Shown here in pieces: positions 51,801 through 62,400 of a stretch of 64,000 bases of DNA. The translations under genes were made by a program, and so were the position numbers. This DNA comes from Scleropages formosus (Eukaryota; Chordata; Actinopteri; Osteoglossiformes; Osteoglossidae). The notes below the pieces were generated by a model. That model searched no databases. It saw only the letters and a program-made list of their open reading frames with translations, and was not told the origin of the DNA. Each line of letters starts with the position of its first letter. The stretch's first letter is position 1. The stretch spans positions 15,279,489 to 15,343,488 of the forward strand of contig NC_041815.1 in assembly GCF_900964775.1 (NCBI RefSeq), read 5' to 3'.

Positions 51801-54800
51801 TAGTGTGTCACTGTGGTGGAGGTGCATCTGCTGGGACACTTACAGACACAAGGTGCTGTGTTGTGTAGCTGTTGCTGGTGGACAGATTGCCTTCCTGTCA
51901 AGTACACGTTGTAGTACAGTTCGAGATGCAACTGAGTTCTGAAGGAAAAGGGCACATTGCTCATGAGCCAGATGCTTTGCAGCCCATCCACTATAGTTGG
52001 GGGTTCCCAGGGGACACTGCTACCTGCACATGATAGAAAGAAATAAGCTGAAAGTTTTAGTTGCCTGTATCAGTCTGACCTTGGAAGAAATCACATGCTT
52101 GTAGTCAACCCTGAAGTTTTTTTTTGAGAACAGTGGATCTGAAATGCCTCCAGAATGCCTGACCATGAGAGTCATTGTTAAAAATTGTCAGCCTGACATG
52201 GGAACATACGGTAAGTGTTTGTGTAGGATTTCATTGATCCAATAAATAATTTTAATGTACAGTAAAGCTTACTATCTTTTCAAGAAATGGAAGGAATACC
52301 TTATCTTTAAGTCAGTGGATGAAGTTTTCTGCTTCTGCATGCATGTGTGTGTGTGGAAAAGAGATGGTGGTGCAGGGATTTCCAGGGAGCAGCATGAGCC
52401 CAGAGAAACAGGCAGACATGTTAACACAGTTTGACACCACTGGAATCCATATATGTTATGTCCCACAGCTGAATTGGATTTTTTGGGACCTGGCAATGTG
52501 TACGAGGTATATGCGTGTGTGTGTGTGTGCATGCAAATTCATCTGTGTTTTATTAAGTTCAAGGTAGGAAGCCATAGATTTAATTAGTTTAAAATTTTTT
52601 TGGCAACATTGTCATAGTATGTTTTAAGTACTTACTTTATTAACAGCTTGTCCTGGTCAAGGTAGGGGCACTCCGGAGCCTATCTTGCAATCACTGGGCT
52701 CAAGGCAAGAGGGTTACACATAGTAAGACAGGAGTAAAAAAACATCTGTATAGGAACAGTTATGATTTTGGCCATTTTCACTTCTGATTGTTCCTTTAAA
52801 TGGTCAGTTTTCAGTCTTTTGAGGACAGCCACTGGGGTTAGTCTGTGCTACCACAGCTTGCTGTGGCCTGTTCAGGTACAGCATGGTACAGTATGGCTAA
52901 TTGCTAAGGAATGTCGTTCATCATGACCAGGCACGGCCTCAGAAACGTGATCATAGATGCGGTGGACTTTCTGGCAGCATTTAATCATCCCTGCCAGACT
53001 CTGGGAGCTTGTTGCCTGGTCTGTGTGAGTCATAGACCCGGCAGATGGGCCTCAAGCAAGGCCAGCTCCTTGTAAATAGGTTGGAGTGTGTGGTGGGGGA
53101 GGGCCTGCAGGGTGTGTTCAGGTATTTTAACTTTGTGCACTTGATGGGGGTGCTTGCCTGTAGATGGGTTGGTAGTTTGGATGAAATTTTGTGTGTTTGT
53201 GGGGGGTGGGGTTGCAGGTGGGGTTGACTGTGGTCTCTAAAGCTGACAGTTCATGCAGTTCCTCCATCTGTGCCAGCATTTATAGGTCTGAACGTTGTGT
53301 TTATGAAATAGCCCTGAAGCCTATTTCTTTCACTTTGCTAAGCCCTGGCATGCCGTATGCTGCAGCCCACTATTTTATTAGCTCTTCCCCAGGCGTCTTC
53401 TGACATCGCCTATGAATTTCTAAACAGTGTGTCATTGTTAAAATAAATGCATTCTGTGAGATTTAAAATGTGGAGAAAGTGTTTTGCTCTGTAGATGCCA
53501 TTATTACTTCAGTTTCATCCAAGAATACAGAACATTTTCATTGACTTAGAATGAGACTATTGGCCAATATCTCCGCTGGTGTGTTTTGATCAAACATAAA
53601 TTGGGTTTGGAGCACTTATTTCAGTTGCTCAGGGCAGCTCATGTGGAATACTGAAGTGCCCTATGGTTCTGTTTGCTGAAAAAAGGTCCTTTGCACGCTG
53701 GTGTATGAATGACTGGACCGGCTGTGAGGCTGTAGCTTGCTGTATATTCTATTGACAGTGATTAATGTTCCAGTGGTGGTGAAGTGTTCCAGCATGCACT
53801 TGCAGCGCCAACTTTGTTGGAAGAATTTAAAGCCATAATATCTTTGCCATCTCATTGCCAAATTGGAATCTTTTGAAATCTCTTATTATTATTTAATCTG
53901 GCCAGGGCTAAGGGTGTTGACCCAGATCACATTCTATAGTGTAGTTTTCCTCAAATGACCACTGTAATGTGAACCAGCATAAGAGGTGCTGTTCTCAGTG
54001 TTGTGTCTGCTCTTTCACATTAAACATTCATCCTGTGTACCAACATGCCAGTATTCAGTCCTTTAGTGACTAAACAAGCATGCCCTGTTGAGATAAACTC
54101 AGTGGGATGTTTTGAATAAATACATAAGATTAACTCAGTGTCAGTAGGTGAGAGATGTATTTTAAGATGAACGCTGTCTCAGTAGCAGGGGAAAACAAAA
54201 GGATCTCTTTATGCGTGCATCATATGAAGTTTAAGTATGAAAGTTACAGCAGTCAAAAAAATTCCCAGTGAAGGGTGGCATCCTGAGTTCTCTCTCAGGT
54301 CAGTTAGACCTGTCATGCCCACATGGTGTCAGTTCTTTGACCACTTATACTTCATCAGGCCTGGTATTTTCAATTTCAGATTTAATGCTGGGGCCCAGTG
54401 GGTGGCCCCAACAAAAATTACCCAGCTCTGTAAATGGGTAAATAATTTTAAGTGTCTTACGAAGGAAGGCTACACTTATGGATTGCTTTGGAAAAAACTA
54501 AATGAAGATAAATAATTCTGCAAAACTTTGAGAAAACCCAAACTGAAGTTTTTGTTGTGTGTGTTTCTTGTTAATGGATGAGGGGTGAGTCCTTGGAGTC
54601 CATTAACAACCCCTACCTTCTTTTCCATGTGTGGTGGCATACAGGATGAGGTAGAAGATAGTCGACAGGAGCTGAAAAGGAGAAAGAGTGAGGAAGAAGA
54701 ACACAGGGAGATGATCACTCCGGCGCTGAGGGAGGCCCTCACTAAGCAAGGTATAGAAACACAGGAATCAAAATGACTGAAAGGGTGTGGGTTCAAAGCC

Positions 54801-57800
54801 TTCTTTTAAGGTTTGCTGTCCCAAATAAGCTTACTGGATTAAGTGCCTAACTGTGCTGATGGACTGAGAAGTTTGTTTTCGGATACCTGTCTTTTGAATA
54901 AAACACTCCTCATGCTTGCGTGTCAGGCTCGTTGCAGAGGTCCTGCTTCTGTCTTTATGTTCTTTTTAAAACTCTGGTGATGCGTGGAAACATTTGCAGC
55001 AGTAGGCTATAGGAGAAGACCCTCTTCCTGTGTTTAGCTCTCTGTAATGAAGAAGCTCATCTGAATACTTGACACCAATGAGTTATAAATATCTGTCCCC
55101 ATGGTGCCACAAATGTTACAAAATGTTTTTCACAACAGCTCTGTGTTAACATGTGTTTTCAAGAATAAAATGTTGAAATCCATTTTTAATTTGAAAGTTT
55201 TCTGCTTTTATAGGCTGGAAAGTTTAACACCTACTTGCAAACAAAGTCCACAATATAATTACTTATACTAGAATACTGAACCATAGGGTACAGTTAAGAT
55301 TATTTCATTCTTTGTTTTTTAGGTTTCATTACTTTTTTGTTGCTTGTTTTTTTAATGGTTTATGAAACTTGATATATTTGGACACAGGGATTATTCTGTG
55401 ATGCTGCCACATACACTTATCATGCAGTAGAGCCTATCACTCAGAGCTTTCCACATTGCTGTCCAGCTACTGCCTCTTCTCACTCAGGGGCTCTTGCTGG
55501 CCCAGGAGGGCATGGCCTAAGCAAGTCAAGCCAGCCCTGGCTCTGAACATTCACCCAGCAGCTTACTGCATTAGCAGGAGTGACAGTGTAGTGTTGAAAA
55601 TGTCAGGAAGTGGAAAGATGTAAGATTAGAAAGTCTGAAAGAATTTACTTAAGATAACACTGAATATTTAAAAAAACCAATTATATATTTCTTAAAATGC
55701 ATTTTCTGTCGTGGTACTTGGAAGGTTAGTCCACATGTGTTTGGTTTGTTCTGGTTGAGATATCCTTGTTGGAGCCTTAGCCACTGGGCCCAGAGCTAAG
55801 AGGCCCATCTCAGTACATGTTCTTAATATTATTCATGAGGACTTCTTACAGCTGCCTAAAGCCACCCAGAGATATGAATTTACCCCCAGCCAAGGGCTCC
55901 AGAGTGTGACTGTCGAATAGCCTGTCTTTGTATGCAATAGAGAAACCTGGAATGCTCTCATTTGTGCTGGTTTGGCATCAACCACACGTGTCTTAAGCAC
56001 ATGGCTGAGAGTTGCGTTTGTCCCTAGTGGCTGTGTGAAAGCAGACTGTTAGCAGTTGGGAGGATGTCTTTTACTGTAGAATCGCAGACTCAAGCGCTGC
56101 AGCTGTGTGTGATGGCGCCTGCTGGAAGGCAGTGATATTACTCCTCCTTTCCCCATCATCCTTTGCTTTTTCCTTCAATCTTGTCTGAAGGATTCCTCAA
56201 CGTCTAATTGGGTTGGATTTGAAGAAGAAAAAGCAGTTGTCATTGGGACAGTCAACATGGTGCTACTTTTCAGACAAGATGCTGAATAGCAGAAGTATGT
56301 TCTTATATAGCTAACCCATCTCAGATGTTTAGCATGTGTGTGAAAAATTGATAAATACAATTGAGAAACATCATTAGTCTTATTCTCAGGTATATATAGT
56401 TTTGCCCATTTATACAGCTGAAAATTTTACTGGAGTATTTTAGGGGAGGTATCTTGCTCAAGGGACAACGCATGGGCACTTTCTTTGGCCTAGACCTTAT
56501 AACCACCAGGTTCCCAGTCTGTGCTCTTGACCCACAGGTACCTGCAACAAAAATCCTACAGTTTGAACTGTGGAGCCAGAAAATTTTGTGGTCAAAATGT
56601 GTGTCAGATATATTGACCAGCACAGTGTTTGACCTTGATCGTTCAGAGAACAAGTGAGACCAAGCTAGGAATGTGCCTCTAGAGATGAAGATTCGCTACC
56701 CCCAGCACAGTACATAAAACTGAGCATTCATAAAAACAGTTGATGCTGCCAGTTTGAATTTAACAGAGGAGGGTCATGATGAATGGGTTTGATTTGGAGG
56801 CTGAGTGAGAAGACCGTGTTAGATGTGTTACCAGCCCTGCAGTCTCAGAAGTGCTACCGTGTCCAAGATTGCTGGCATGGGTTCGTCTGTTCCAGCTGGA
56901 ATCGTAACCACACGTATTACTAATTTCACAGGGGAGCTGCGATTCCCTCGGTCGTAGTACTTGCTGTCTTGGCTGCTAAGCAATGCTTGGATAGGAATTG
57001 TGGGTAATGGAGTTCCTTTCTGTGTTGGACTGGCCTGTGACACTGCTGCCCTTGCTGATTCTGCAGGGCTGGTCAGAGAAGGCTGCCGATTCAAGCTGTG
57101 CCCAGGAATATCTTGTACGTTTACGGTTATTTGGTAGGATTCCAACTTGACTCGTTTGAGTTCTTTGATTTCAAAGGCTTCAGCTCTAACCAGTTCGCTC
57201 GCTACCTGTTGGATATAATGTAATGCGCAACCAACCTCTGTTGTATGGAGGCAAGGTAGTTATGAGAAGAAAATTGATTTCTCCCCTGGTCAAAGCAACA
57301 TGGCAAGGCTCGCCTCTCTGATGGCTCTTTTGTTAAAGGTTAAACGAGAAGCTGAACCTAATTTCCTGTACGACACCGTTTAGCACGCTGAATTGGAGAT
57401 GAGGTTATGGAGACGGAAAATAGATTTACTGAGCTTAAGTTTCTTTACGACGGGCACTTCCTTGAGAAGCTCTGTGAATAGAATAATAAAATTGTGTTCC
57501 TGTGTTGTTTACTCACATGTGAGATCCATTTTCCTTAGAGTTGTGCTGCTTAGCACTTTAGTTAATTTTAGGAAAATCACTGCTTTATGTTCAGCATGGA
57601 GTCTGATTGTGTAACCTTTAGGAAACGCCTCCGAATCCTGTTTAGTCCTTGAATTTCAGATTGGGATTCTAATTGCAGACGATCAAAAGAGACCATTAAT
57701 AGTGCCTTTTCGACAGGCAAGGGCGCAGACACTGACGCATACAGCTCAGTCTGGTGATGAACAGGACTGTTTACTCTGCATTTGAAGGCCAGTTTCATGC

Positions 57801-60800
57801 AGAATAGTGCTCTTTTCTCTGCTTTTGTTTGTCAGTTTGCATGTTTCAAATCTCAGCGTGTACCATGGTGCGAGCCACTCGGTGCATTTACTCAATCTTT
57901 GATGGCACATGTGCAGTTGGCCAGACTCTATAGGTTTAGCCTTTTACCGTTTTTTTTTTTTTTGTCTTCCACAGGATACAAATTAATAGGAAGTCATTCA
58001 GGAGTGAAGCTGTGTCGTTGGACAAAGGTAACCAACCATCCCTACTATGTGATTTACTGATTGGTGACTGTAGATAACACTTACTGTGACTGTATGTGTG
58101 ACATTGCTCTGCTGTATGAGTGGGTGAATGATTGTAGGGGGTTTAGTGTAGCATTTATTCCTCTGTAAATCATTTTGGCGAAAGGCTTCAACTAAATATG
58201 ATTTAATAATCAACCCCGCTCGGGACAAGTGGTTGTACACATTGCGTGTGTGCACGTGGGCCACTTTAGAGAAAAGGCTCTGCTAAATGATCGCAGTTCG
58301 TTTGCAAAGGTGAAGACTGGAAAGTCCTAGAAACTTCAGGTAGCCGCAGGTGTTTTTTGTGCTGGCGCAGTGATCACAGTGATGTGCTACTTGCTGTCAT
58401 TCTCCAGTCCATGCTGCGAGGGAGGGGAGGCTGTTACAAACATACGTTTTATGGGATTGAATCACACCGCTGCATGGAGGCGACCCCCAGCCTTGCATGT
58501 GCCAACAAGTGTGTCTTCTGCTGGAGGTATGTTCACATCCTCTCACCCCCCATTTTTTTTAAAATGAAATTTGTTTCATGGAGACTATTTAAACCCTTTT
58601 TAAGAATTGTAAATTACAAACGTAAACTCAGTTGTGTCATTATCCTTGTTCTGTTAATTTTCTTTTATTGTTTGCACTAATTTACATTTTATCGACTGAT
58701 CTGTGATTAATGTTTTTTCCAATTGTTAACTCACAGAATATATATATTTCAGCAGCGTAATGTGTGTGACAGGTGCACACTGTCTTGTTATGGATTGTTG
58801 AAGGCGGAGAAGCCAAAAGGACCTCCCGCCCTGCTCCCTTGCGGCTGACCTGCCTCTTTTTGTCTGTAATATGTCAGCTGTCTTTGTTTGCTGAGTGATG
58901 CCAGTGTTTATGGTCTGCAGAGTTATAAATGCCCACAAATGGTAGTGATTAACGGCTCAGCTAATTGGGGGTTTACCTGTAAATGACAAAAGTCCTCATG
59001 TCCTCTGACAGTGCTACAGCTGATATCTTAACTAGTTAGTTTTTCATCTTGTACTGTGTGGTAGTTCTGGCAGGCAGGGTGTCACTGTTTATGGTCATTA
59101 AGTGAAAATAACTGCAACTCTAAAAATTTAAGGTGAGCTGGAATTTTGTGGTAATGGAGACAAATTGGTCTGTTCTAATTGAAGGGGAATTCATAATACT
59201 GTTAACACTGGGGGGAAAAAGTTTAAAATGAATGGTTTTACATTTATTCATTTAGCAGATGCTTTTCTCCAAAGCGATATACATCTCATAGAAAATACAA
59301 TTTGTGCATTACATTAGGTGAAAGAGAGACATAGTTCCAGACATGTGATTCTTAAGTAAACTTTTTTCTTTCTGCTTTGTTCATCGCGCGAGTAGGTGCA
59401 TAAACTCAGAATGACGAATCCTGATCGCCTTCCTACAAATATTTTTTTTACAAAGCTACACAAACATTTACATACAATACTGGAGTAGCAGTTGTGTAAA
59501 GGCTTATCTGGGCATGATCATAAAGTTAAAGTGTATGAACATTTACACCATACGTGAGCTTGAGAGATCATGAGCGAAGTGAGTCCGGAAAAGGTGATAT
59601 TTCGGACCCTTCTTGAATGTAGACAGAGTTTCAGGAGTTCTGAGTGAGAGGGGAAGGTCATTCCACCACAACGGAGCCAGAACTGAGAATCTCCGCACTT
59701 TACCTTTCGTGCACGGGACCACCAAGTGGGCAGAAGTAGACGAGTGAAGGGGTCTGGTTGGGTGTAGCGGTTGATTGAGTCTTGTAAATAGTTAGGAGCA
59801 GTTCTATTGATGCATTTGTAAGCAATAACCAGGGTCTTGAATTTGATCCAGTCAGCTATAGGGAGTCAGTGCAGAGAAACGAGTAGAGGAGATGCATGGG
59901 AACGCTTTTTTGGTTTTATGTGTCAGCAATGTTAAACACACAAGGATGACAAAAAAATTTGTTAAAAGTTTATGAAATCACATCATGGTGTGAAATTCTT
60001 CTTGACCTTGAAGTACTGTCAGAACCTTTCATCCTAATGGCTGGTGCCACTTTAGAAAGCACATGGCCCACGAGTACTGCATCGTAGAGCAATGTCAGCC
60101 CTTGACAGGCTGATTCCGTGTTGTCGGCACGTCTTTCAGATATATTAGAAATCCACTTTCTCACGTGCATACACCCATTCTGCTTTTGATGTGCGCAGGA
60201 AAGAAAATTCTCAGACACTGGCAGCCAGGGTTTTGTCAGAAGAGATTGAGAGCCATGACTTTGTCTCCTTTCTGGCCACAAGTGGTGCTCTTTGGCTAGT
60301 GTTAGCAGTTCTGCATGCCACGGTCAGTTGTAGGTCATGACTGAAGCTCTGTGATTTTTGCCTGGATGTCTAAGGTATTCAGGCTGAGCAGCAATGCATT
60401 GATTTCTCCGCTTTACTACTGCTCTCTCTCCGATTGAAAGAGAAACGTACAGTTTGGGAACTGGATAGATCTTTGGAATGAAAGGTTGAAATCTCTCCAC
60501 CTGTCTATGAAATGGGATGCTGTTTGGACACTCTGGACAAAAATGTCAGGTAGGCAGATAACGGGGATAATAAATAATGGTAAGAATTTTCAGAAAGACA
60601 ACTTGAGTCTCTTCACTAAGAATGTAGAAATGAGGCAAATCTGGTGATTCGGTGATGAATTGCAGACAAGTTACATTATGCAGAGTTGTCAGAGGACATG
60701 GCAACTATTATAATGCAAATATATAGAGCGAGCTTAAGGCAGTGTTTTTTTTTTTTTAATATGTATATACATATGCATGCTGCTGACTCTGCATGATTTT

Positions 60801-61410
60801 GAAATCAGAAATGCATCAGTAATCATGTCAGCATTTGCAAAAACAGTTCCTTATAAAGAGGCAAAGTTCTAAAAAGTGAAAATAGGTGAGTAAGAGAGCT
60901 GTTCTGGAGAGCCCTTGGTGTGAAACAAACAGCCTTGGAAAGTGAATTAGAGAGAGCCAAGTGTAAGACTCGGTGCAAAATTTGGACCAAGAATTTCCTT
61001 CTGTTTCAGACAGAGTGGCTGTTTAAGCCTTGATGGCAAACGTGTGTTTCAAAGCTTTGGAGGCCACCAGATCTTGGCAATGTGCAGAGTATTAGAAGTT
61101 AAGGGTATAGAAACAGCAGCTGGACATTGTGCTTAGCTCCTTTTATTAACAGGTCCTGTCAATGCAGCAGTAAGCATGTGCTGACCAAGATCGTTGCGGC
61201 GAGTGTGAATTTGAATGGTTTGTGACTGGAGAGACACATCCCCTGGCCTGCCCAGGGCTCATGCCACACTGAACTAATCAGTATTGTCCTGCCTCTGCAG
61301 ACACCACACCAACCCGGTGGGAACAGAGTGGCGCTGGAAAATGGACCCACCCGAGATAATTCTTCAGGAAGCCCTGCAGAACCACCAGAATATGATCAAG
61401 CAATTCAGAG
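42840..61410 (+). CDS. tyw1: tRNA wybutosine-synthesising protein 1 (4-demethylwyosine synthase), 5' part
   Basis: Eleven coding exons: join(42840..42906, 43177..43304, 43817..43951, 46981..47082, 47831..48025, 48189..48452, 48935..49054, 54645..54750, 57975..58027, 58408..58526, 61301..61410), open in one frame for 466 codons; later exons lie beyond the window. TYW1 converts N1-methylguanosine 37 of tRNA-Phe plus pyruvate into the tricyclic 4-demethylwyosine. Order: hydrophobic N terminus ([20 protein letters not shown]), FMN-binding flavodoxin domain ([45 protein letters not shown]), Lys/Cys linker [42 protein letters not shown], then the radical-SAM CANKCVFC cluster (CxxxCxxC) and [18 protein letters not shown]. 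The first exon ([18 protein letters not shown]) is signal-peptide-like, has no counterpart in the human protein I recall, and is the least certain part. Intron 6 starts GC; all others are GT-AG. Confidence 0.95.
44391..46304 (-). mobile_element. Tc1-like DNA transposon, disrupted, in tyw1 intron 3
   Basis: 1.9 kb element with long terminal inverted repeats of roughly 210 bases (for example ATGTGAAAAAGAAAGTACAC near both ends, and AACAAAAATAAAGCCAAAAT). The right end reads TACAGTCATGTG on the minus strand; the left tip is mutated. The transposase gene runs on the minus strand from [15 protein letters not shown] (ATG at 45929) to VIQKPLT and a stop near 44641. It is dead: a frameshift after the N-terminal domain (near 45610), a TGA in KLG*NWVMQQ, a TGA in PPE*YERV, Ala in place of the second catalytic Asp (QQANDPKH), and a SINE inserted just after NPIE. 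It is antisense to tyw1. Confidence 0.9.
44790..45125 (-). repeat. V-domain SINE nested in the Tc1-like element
   Basis: Same family as 28919-29261: head GGCACAGCCAGTAGTGCTGC, GGGTTCAATCCCTGC, GGAGTTTGCATGTTCTCCCT, V-domain ACAGTCCAAAGACACGC, and tail AGTTGCTTTAGACAAAAGTA. It splits the transposase between NPIE and the following LWWDLKRAV. Short duplications GCATTC (44784) and GCATTT (45126) flank it. It must be younger than the transposon. Confidence 0.85.
46305..46980. other. tyw1 intron 3, right part
   Basis: Intronic sequence with no recognised repeat or gene. It ends in the acceptor TTTTTTTCTGTTTTCAG before exon 4. Confidence 0.6.
48453..48934 (+). other. tyw1 intron 6, apparent GC-AG intron
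   Basis: The coding frame of exon 6 (…EHHSSE) must leave at 48452 to join GAGCAGCTGATGGAG at 48935 in phase 0. The junction reads TCAGAG|GCAAGG, fitting the GC-AG donor pattern (AG|GCAAGT), and ends TTTTATTTTTGCAG. Nearby GT donors (48469-48470) would give a stop in exon 7, and unspliced reading ends at a stop near 48480. Confidence 0.72.
49935..50104 (+). repeat. old tRNA-derived SINE, second family
   Basis: B-box-like AGTTTGAGTCCCACT and CCCAGCTATTGAAATGGGTAA match the family defined at 20669. Lies in tyw1 intron 7. Confidence 0.55.
50465..50675 (+). repeat. old tRNA-derived SINE, second family
   Basis: Head GGGACAGCAGGAAGCATAATGG and B-box-like GGCTCAAATCCTGC; tail TTTGCTTTTGGGGAAAGTG. 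Lies in tyw1 intron 7. Confidence 0.6.
54751..57974. other. tyw1 intron 8
   Basis: 3.2 kb intron, unremarkable except for a 145-codon frame open on the minus strand from about 57263 to 56828. It has no ATG at its start and a protein-like composition ([20 protein letters not shown]). I do not recognise a family. The intron ends TTTTTTTTTGTCTTCCACAG. Confidence 0.5.
58090..58260 (+). repeat. fragments of SINE tails in tyw1 intron 9
   Basis: CTGTAAATCATTTTGGCGAAAGGCTTC resembles the L2-like tail, directly followed by CCGCTCGGGACAAGTGGTTG and a TG-rich stretch, the end of the (TG)n-tailed SINE. Both are partial and diverged. Confidence 0.5.
59243..59905 (-). mobile_element. 5'-truncated L2-like LINE in tyw1 intron 10
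   Basis: The minus strand encodes the C-terminal end of a non-LTR retrotransposon reverse transcriptase: first [20 protein letters not shown] and [19 protein letters not shown], then in another frame [20 protein letters not shown] and [10 protein letters not shown]. This is the typical end of fish L2/CR1-group LINEs. At least one frameshift is present and everything upstream is missing. After the coding end the element finishes with ATCGCTTTGGAGAAAAGCAT and CTGCTAAATGAATAAATG, the tail shared with the V-SINEs. Confidence 0.8.
59906..61300. other. tyw1 intron 10, right part
   Basis: Intronic sequence without a recognised gene or repeat; a 103-codon minus-strand frame at 59970-60281 has no familiar motif. 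It ends CCTGCCTCTGCAG at exon 11. Confidence 0.55.
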
Positions 61411-61845
61411 GTAACTCAGCCTCTTAATATATCTGTCAGGATTTTATTGCTGAAAAGGCAAGTTTAGAATAGGGCACAGTATTGTGTGTTTGCCTTGTGT
61501 CATTTGGCAAGAAAATGTAACAATTTCACAGGTCAGTGGGTTACTGCAGTATCGGGAGATAAGGAGTTTCTGGTGAGAAGGTGGGCTCTTGCATACGCTA
61601 AACGGTGAGTCATATGTTTCACTGGAGACCTCTGCACAACAATGATAATTTGTTTCAAATGGCCGTGTTTTGGTAAACTAAAACAATTTTTTTTTTGATA
61701 AGGCTTTTTTTTTTTTTTTGCTTTAAATGACAGTTTTTCTGCTTATGACAAAAATGATAAGGAAGGGTAGTGGTTTATGAAATTATAAAATGATATTTAT
61801 TTTAATTATATATTTTTTTATTTAACACAAAATATATTAAAGAGA

Positions 61846-62054
61846 GGGGGCGCGGTGGCACAGTGGGTTGGACCACGGTCCTGCTCTCCGGTGGGTCTGG
61901 GGTTCAAGTCCAGCTTGGGGTGCCTTGCGACGGACTGGCGTCCCGTCCTGGGTGTGTCCCCTCCCCCTCCGGCCTTACGCCCTGTGTTGCCGGGTAGGCT
62001 CCGGTTCCCCCGTGACCCTGTATGGGACAAGCGGTTCTGAAAAATGTGTGTGTG
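61846..62054 (+). repeat. young (TG)n-tailed SINE in tyw1 intron 11, first copy
   Basis: Full-length: head GGGGGCGCGGTGGCACAGTGGG, B box GGTTCAAGTCC, body CGTCCTGGGTGTGTCCCC, 3' end GGGACAAGCGGTTCTGAAAA then (TG)n. Perfect 13-base duplication TATATTAAAGAGA at 61833-61845 and 62055-62067. Confidence 0.93.
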
Positions 62055-62132
62055 TATATTAAAGAGAAAATAACCAATTTTTTCCTTTCTTTTGAAGATC
62101 ATAATTAAAGTTGCTACTTCATACATGTGATC

Positions 62133-62133
<1 letters not shown>

Positions 62134-62164
<31 letters not shown>
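62134..62164. repeat. 31-base T homopolymer
   Basis: An uninterrupted T run shortly upstream of the SINE at 62182. It could be the A-tail of a lost minus-strand insertion or simple slippage. Length may be unreliable in assembly. Confidence 0.85.
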
Positions 62165-62166
<2 letters not shown>

Positions 62167-62181
62167 GTTCTGAATGGATAA

Positions 62182-62400
62182 GGGGGTGCAGTGGCGCAGT
62201 GGGTTGGACCACAGTCCTGCTGTCCGGTGGGTCTGGGGTTCGAGTCCCGCTTGGGATGCCTCGCGACGGATTGGCGTCCCGTCCTGGGTGTGTCCCATCC
62301 CCCTCCGGCCTTACGCCCTGTGTTGCCGGGTGGGCTCCGGTTCCCCGCGAGCCCGCATGGGACAAGCGGTTCAGAAGGTGTGTGTGTGTGTGTGTGTGTG
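62182..62400 (+). repeat. (TG)n-tailed SINE in tyw1 intron 11, second copy
   Basis: Full-length copy with a (TG)n tract of about 20 bases. Head GGGGGTGCAGTGGCGCAGTGGG, B box GGTTCGAGTCCCGC. A convincing target duplication is not visible. It lies 130 bases downstream of the previous copy in the same orientation. Confidence 0.88.

Larger units (their letters stand above)
49055..54644. other. tyw1 intron 7
   Basis: 5.6 kb intron. Besides the two old SINEs at 49935 and 50465 and a SINE-like fragment near 52647-52710 (AGCTTGTCCTGGTCAAGG), no gene is seen. A piece around 54390-54470 (CCCAGCTCTGTAAATGGGTAA) matches the middle of the second SINE family. Confidence 0.55.

Noticed and set aside
62182-62250. 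tRNA-like sequence with A and B boxes
   Set aside because: It is the head of a SINE; it does not fold as a full cloverleaf to my reading and is repeated many times, so it is not called a tRNA gene.
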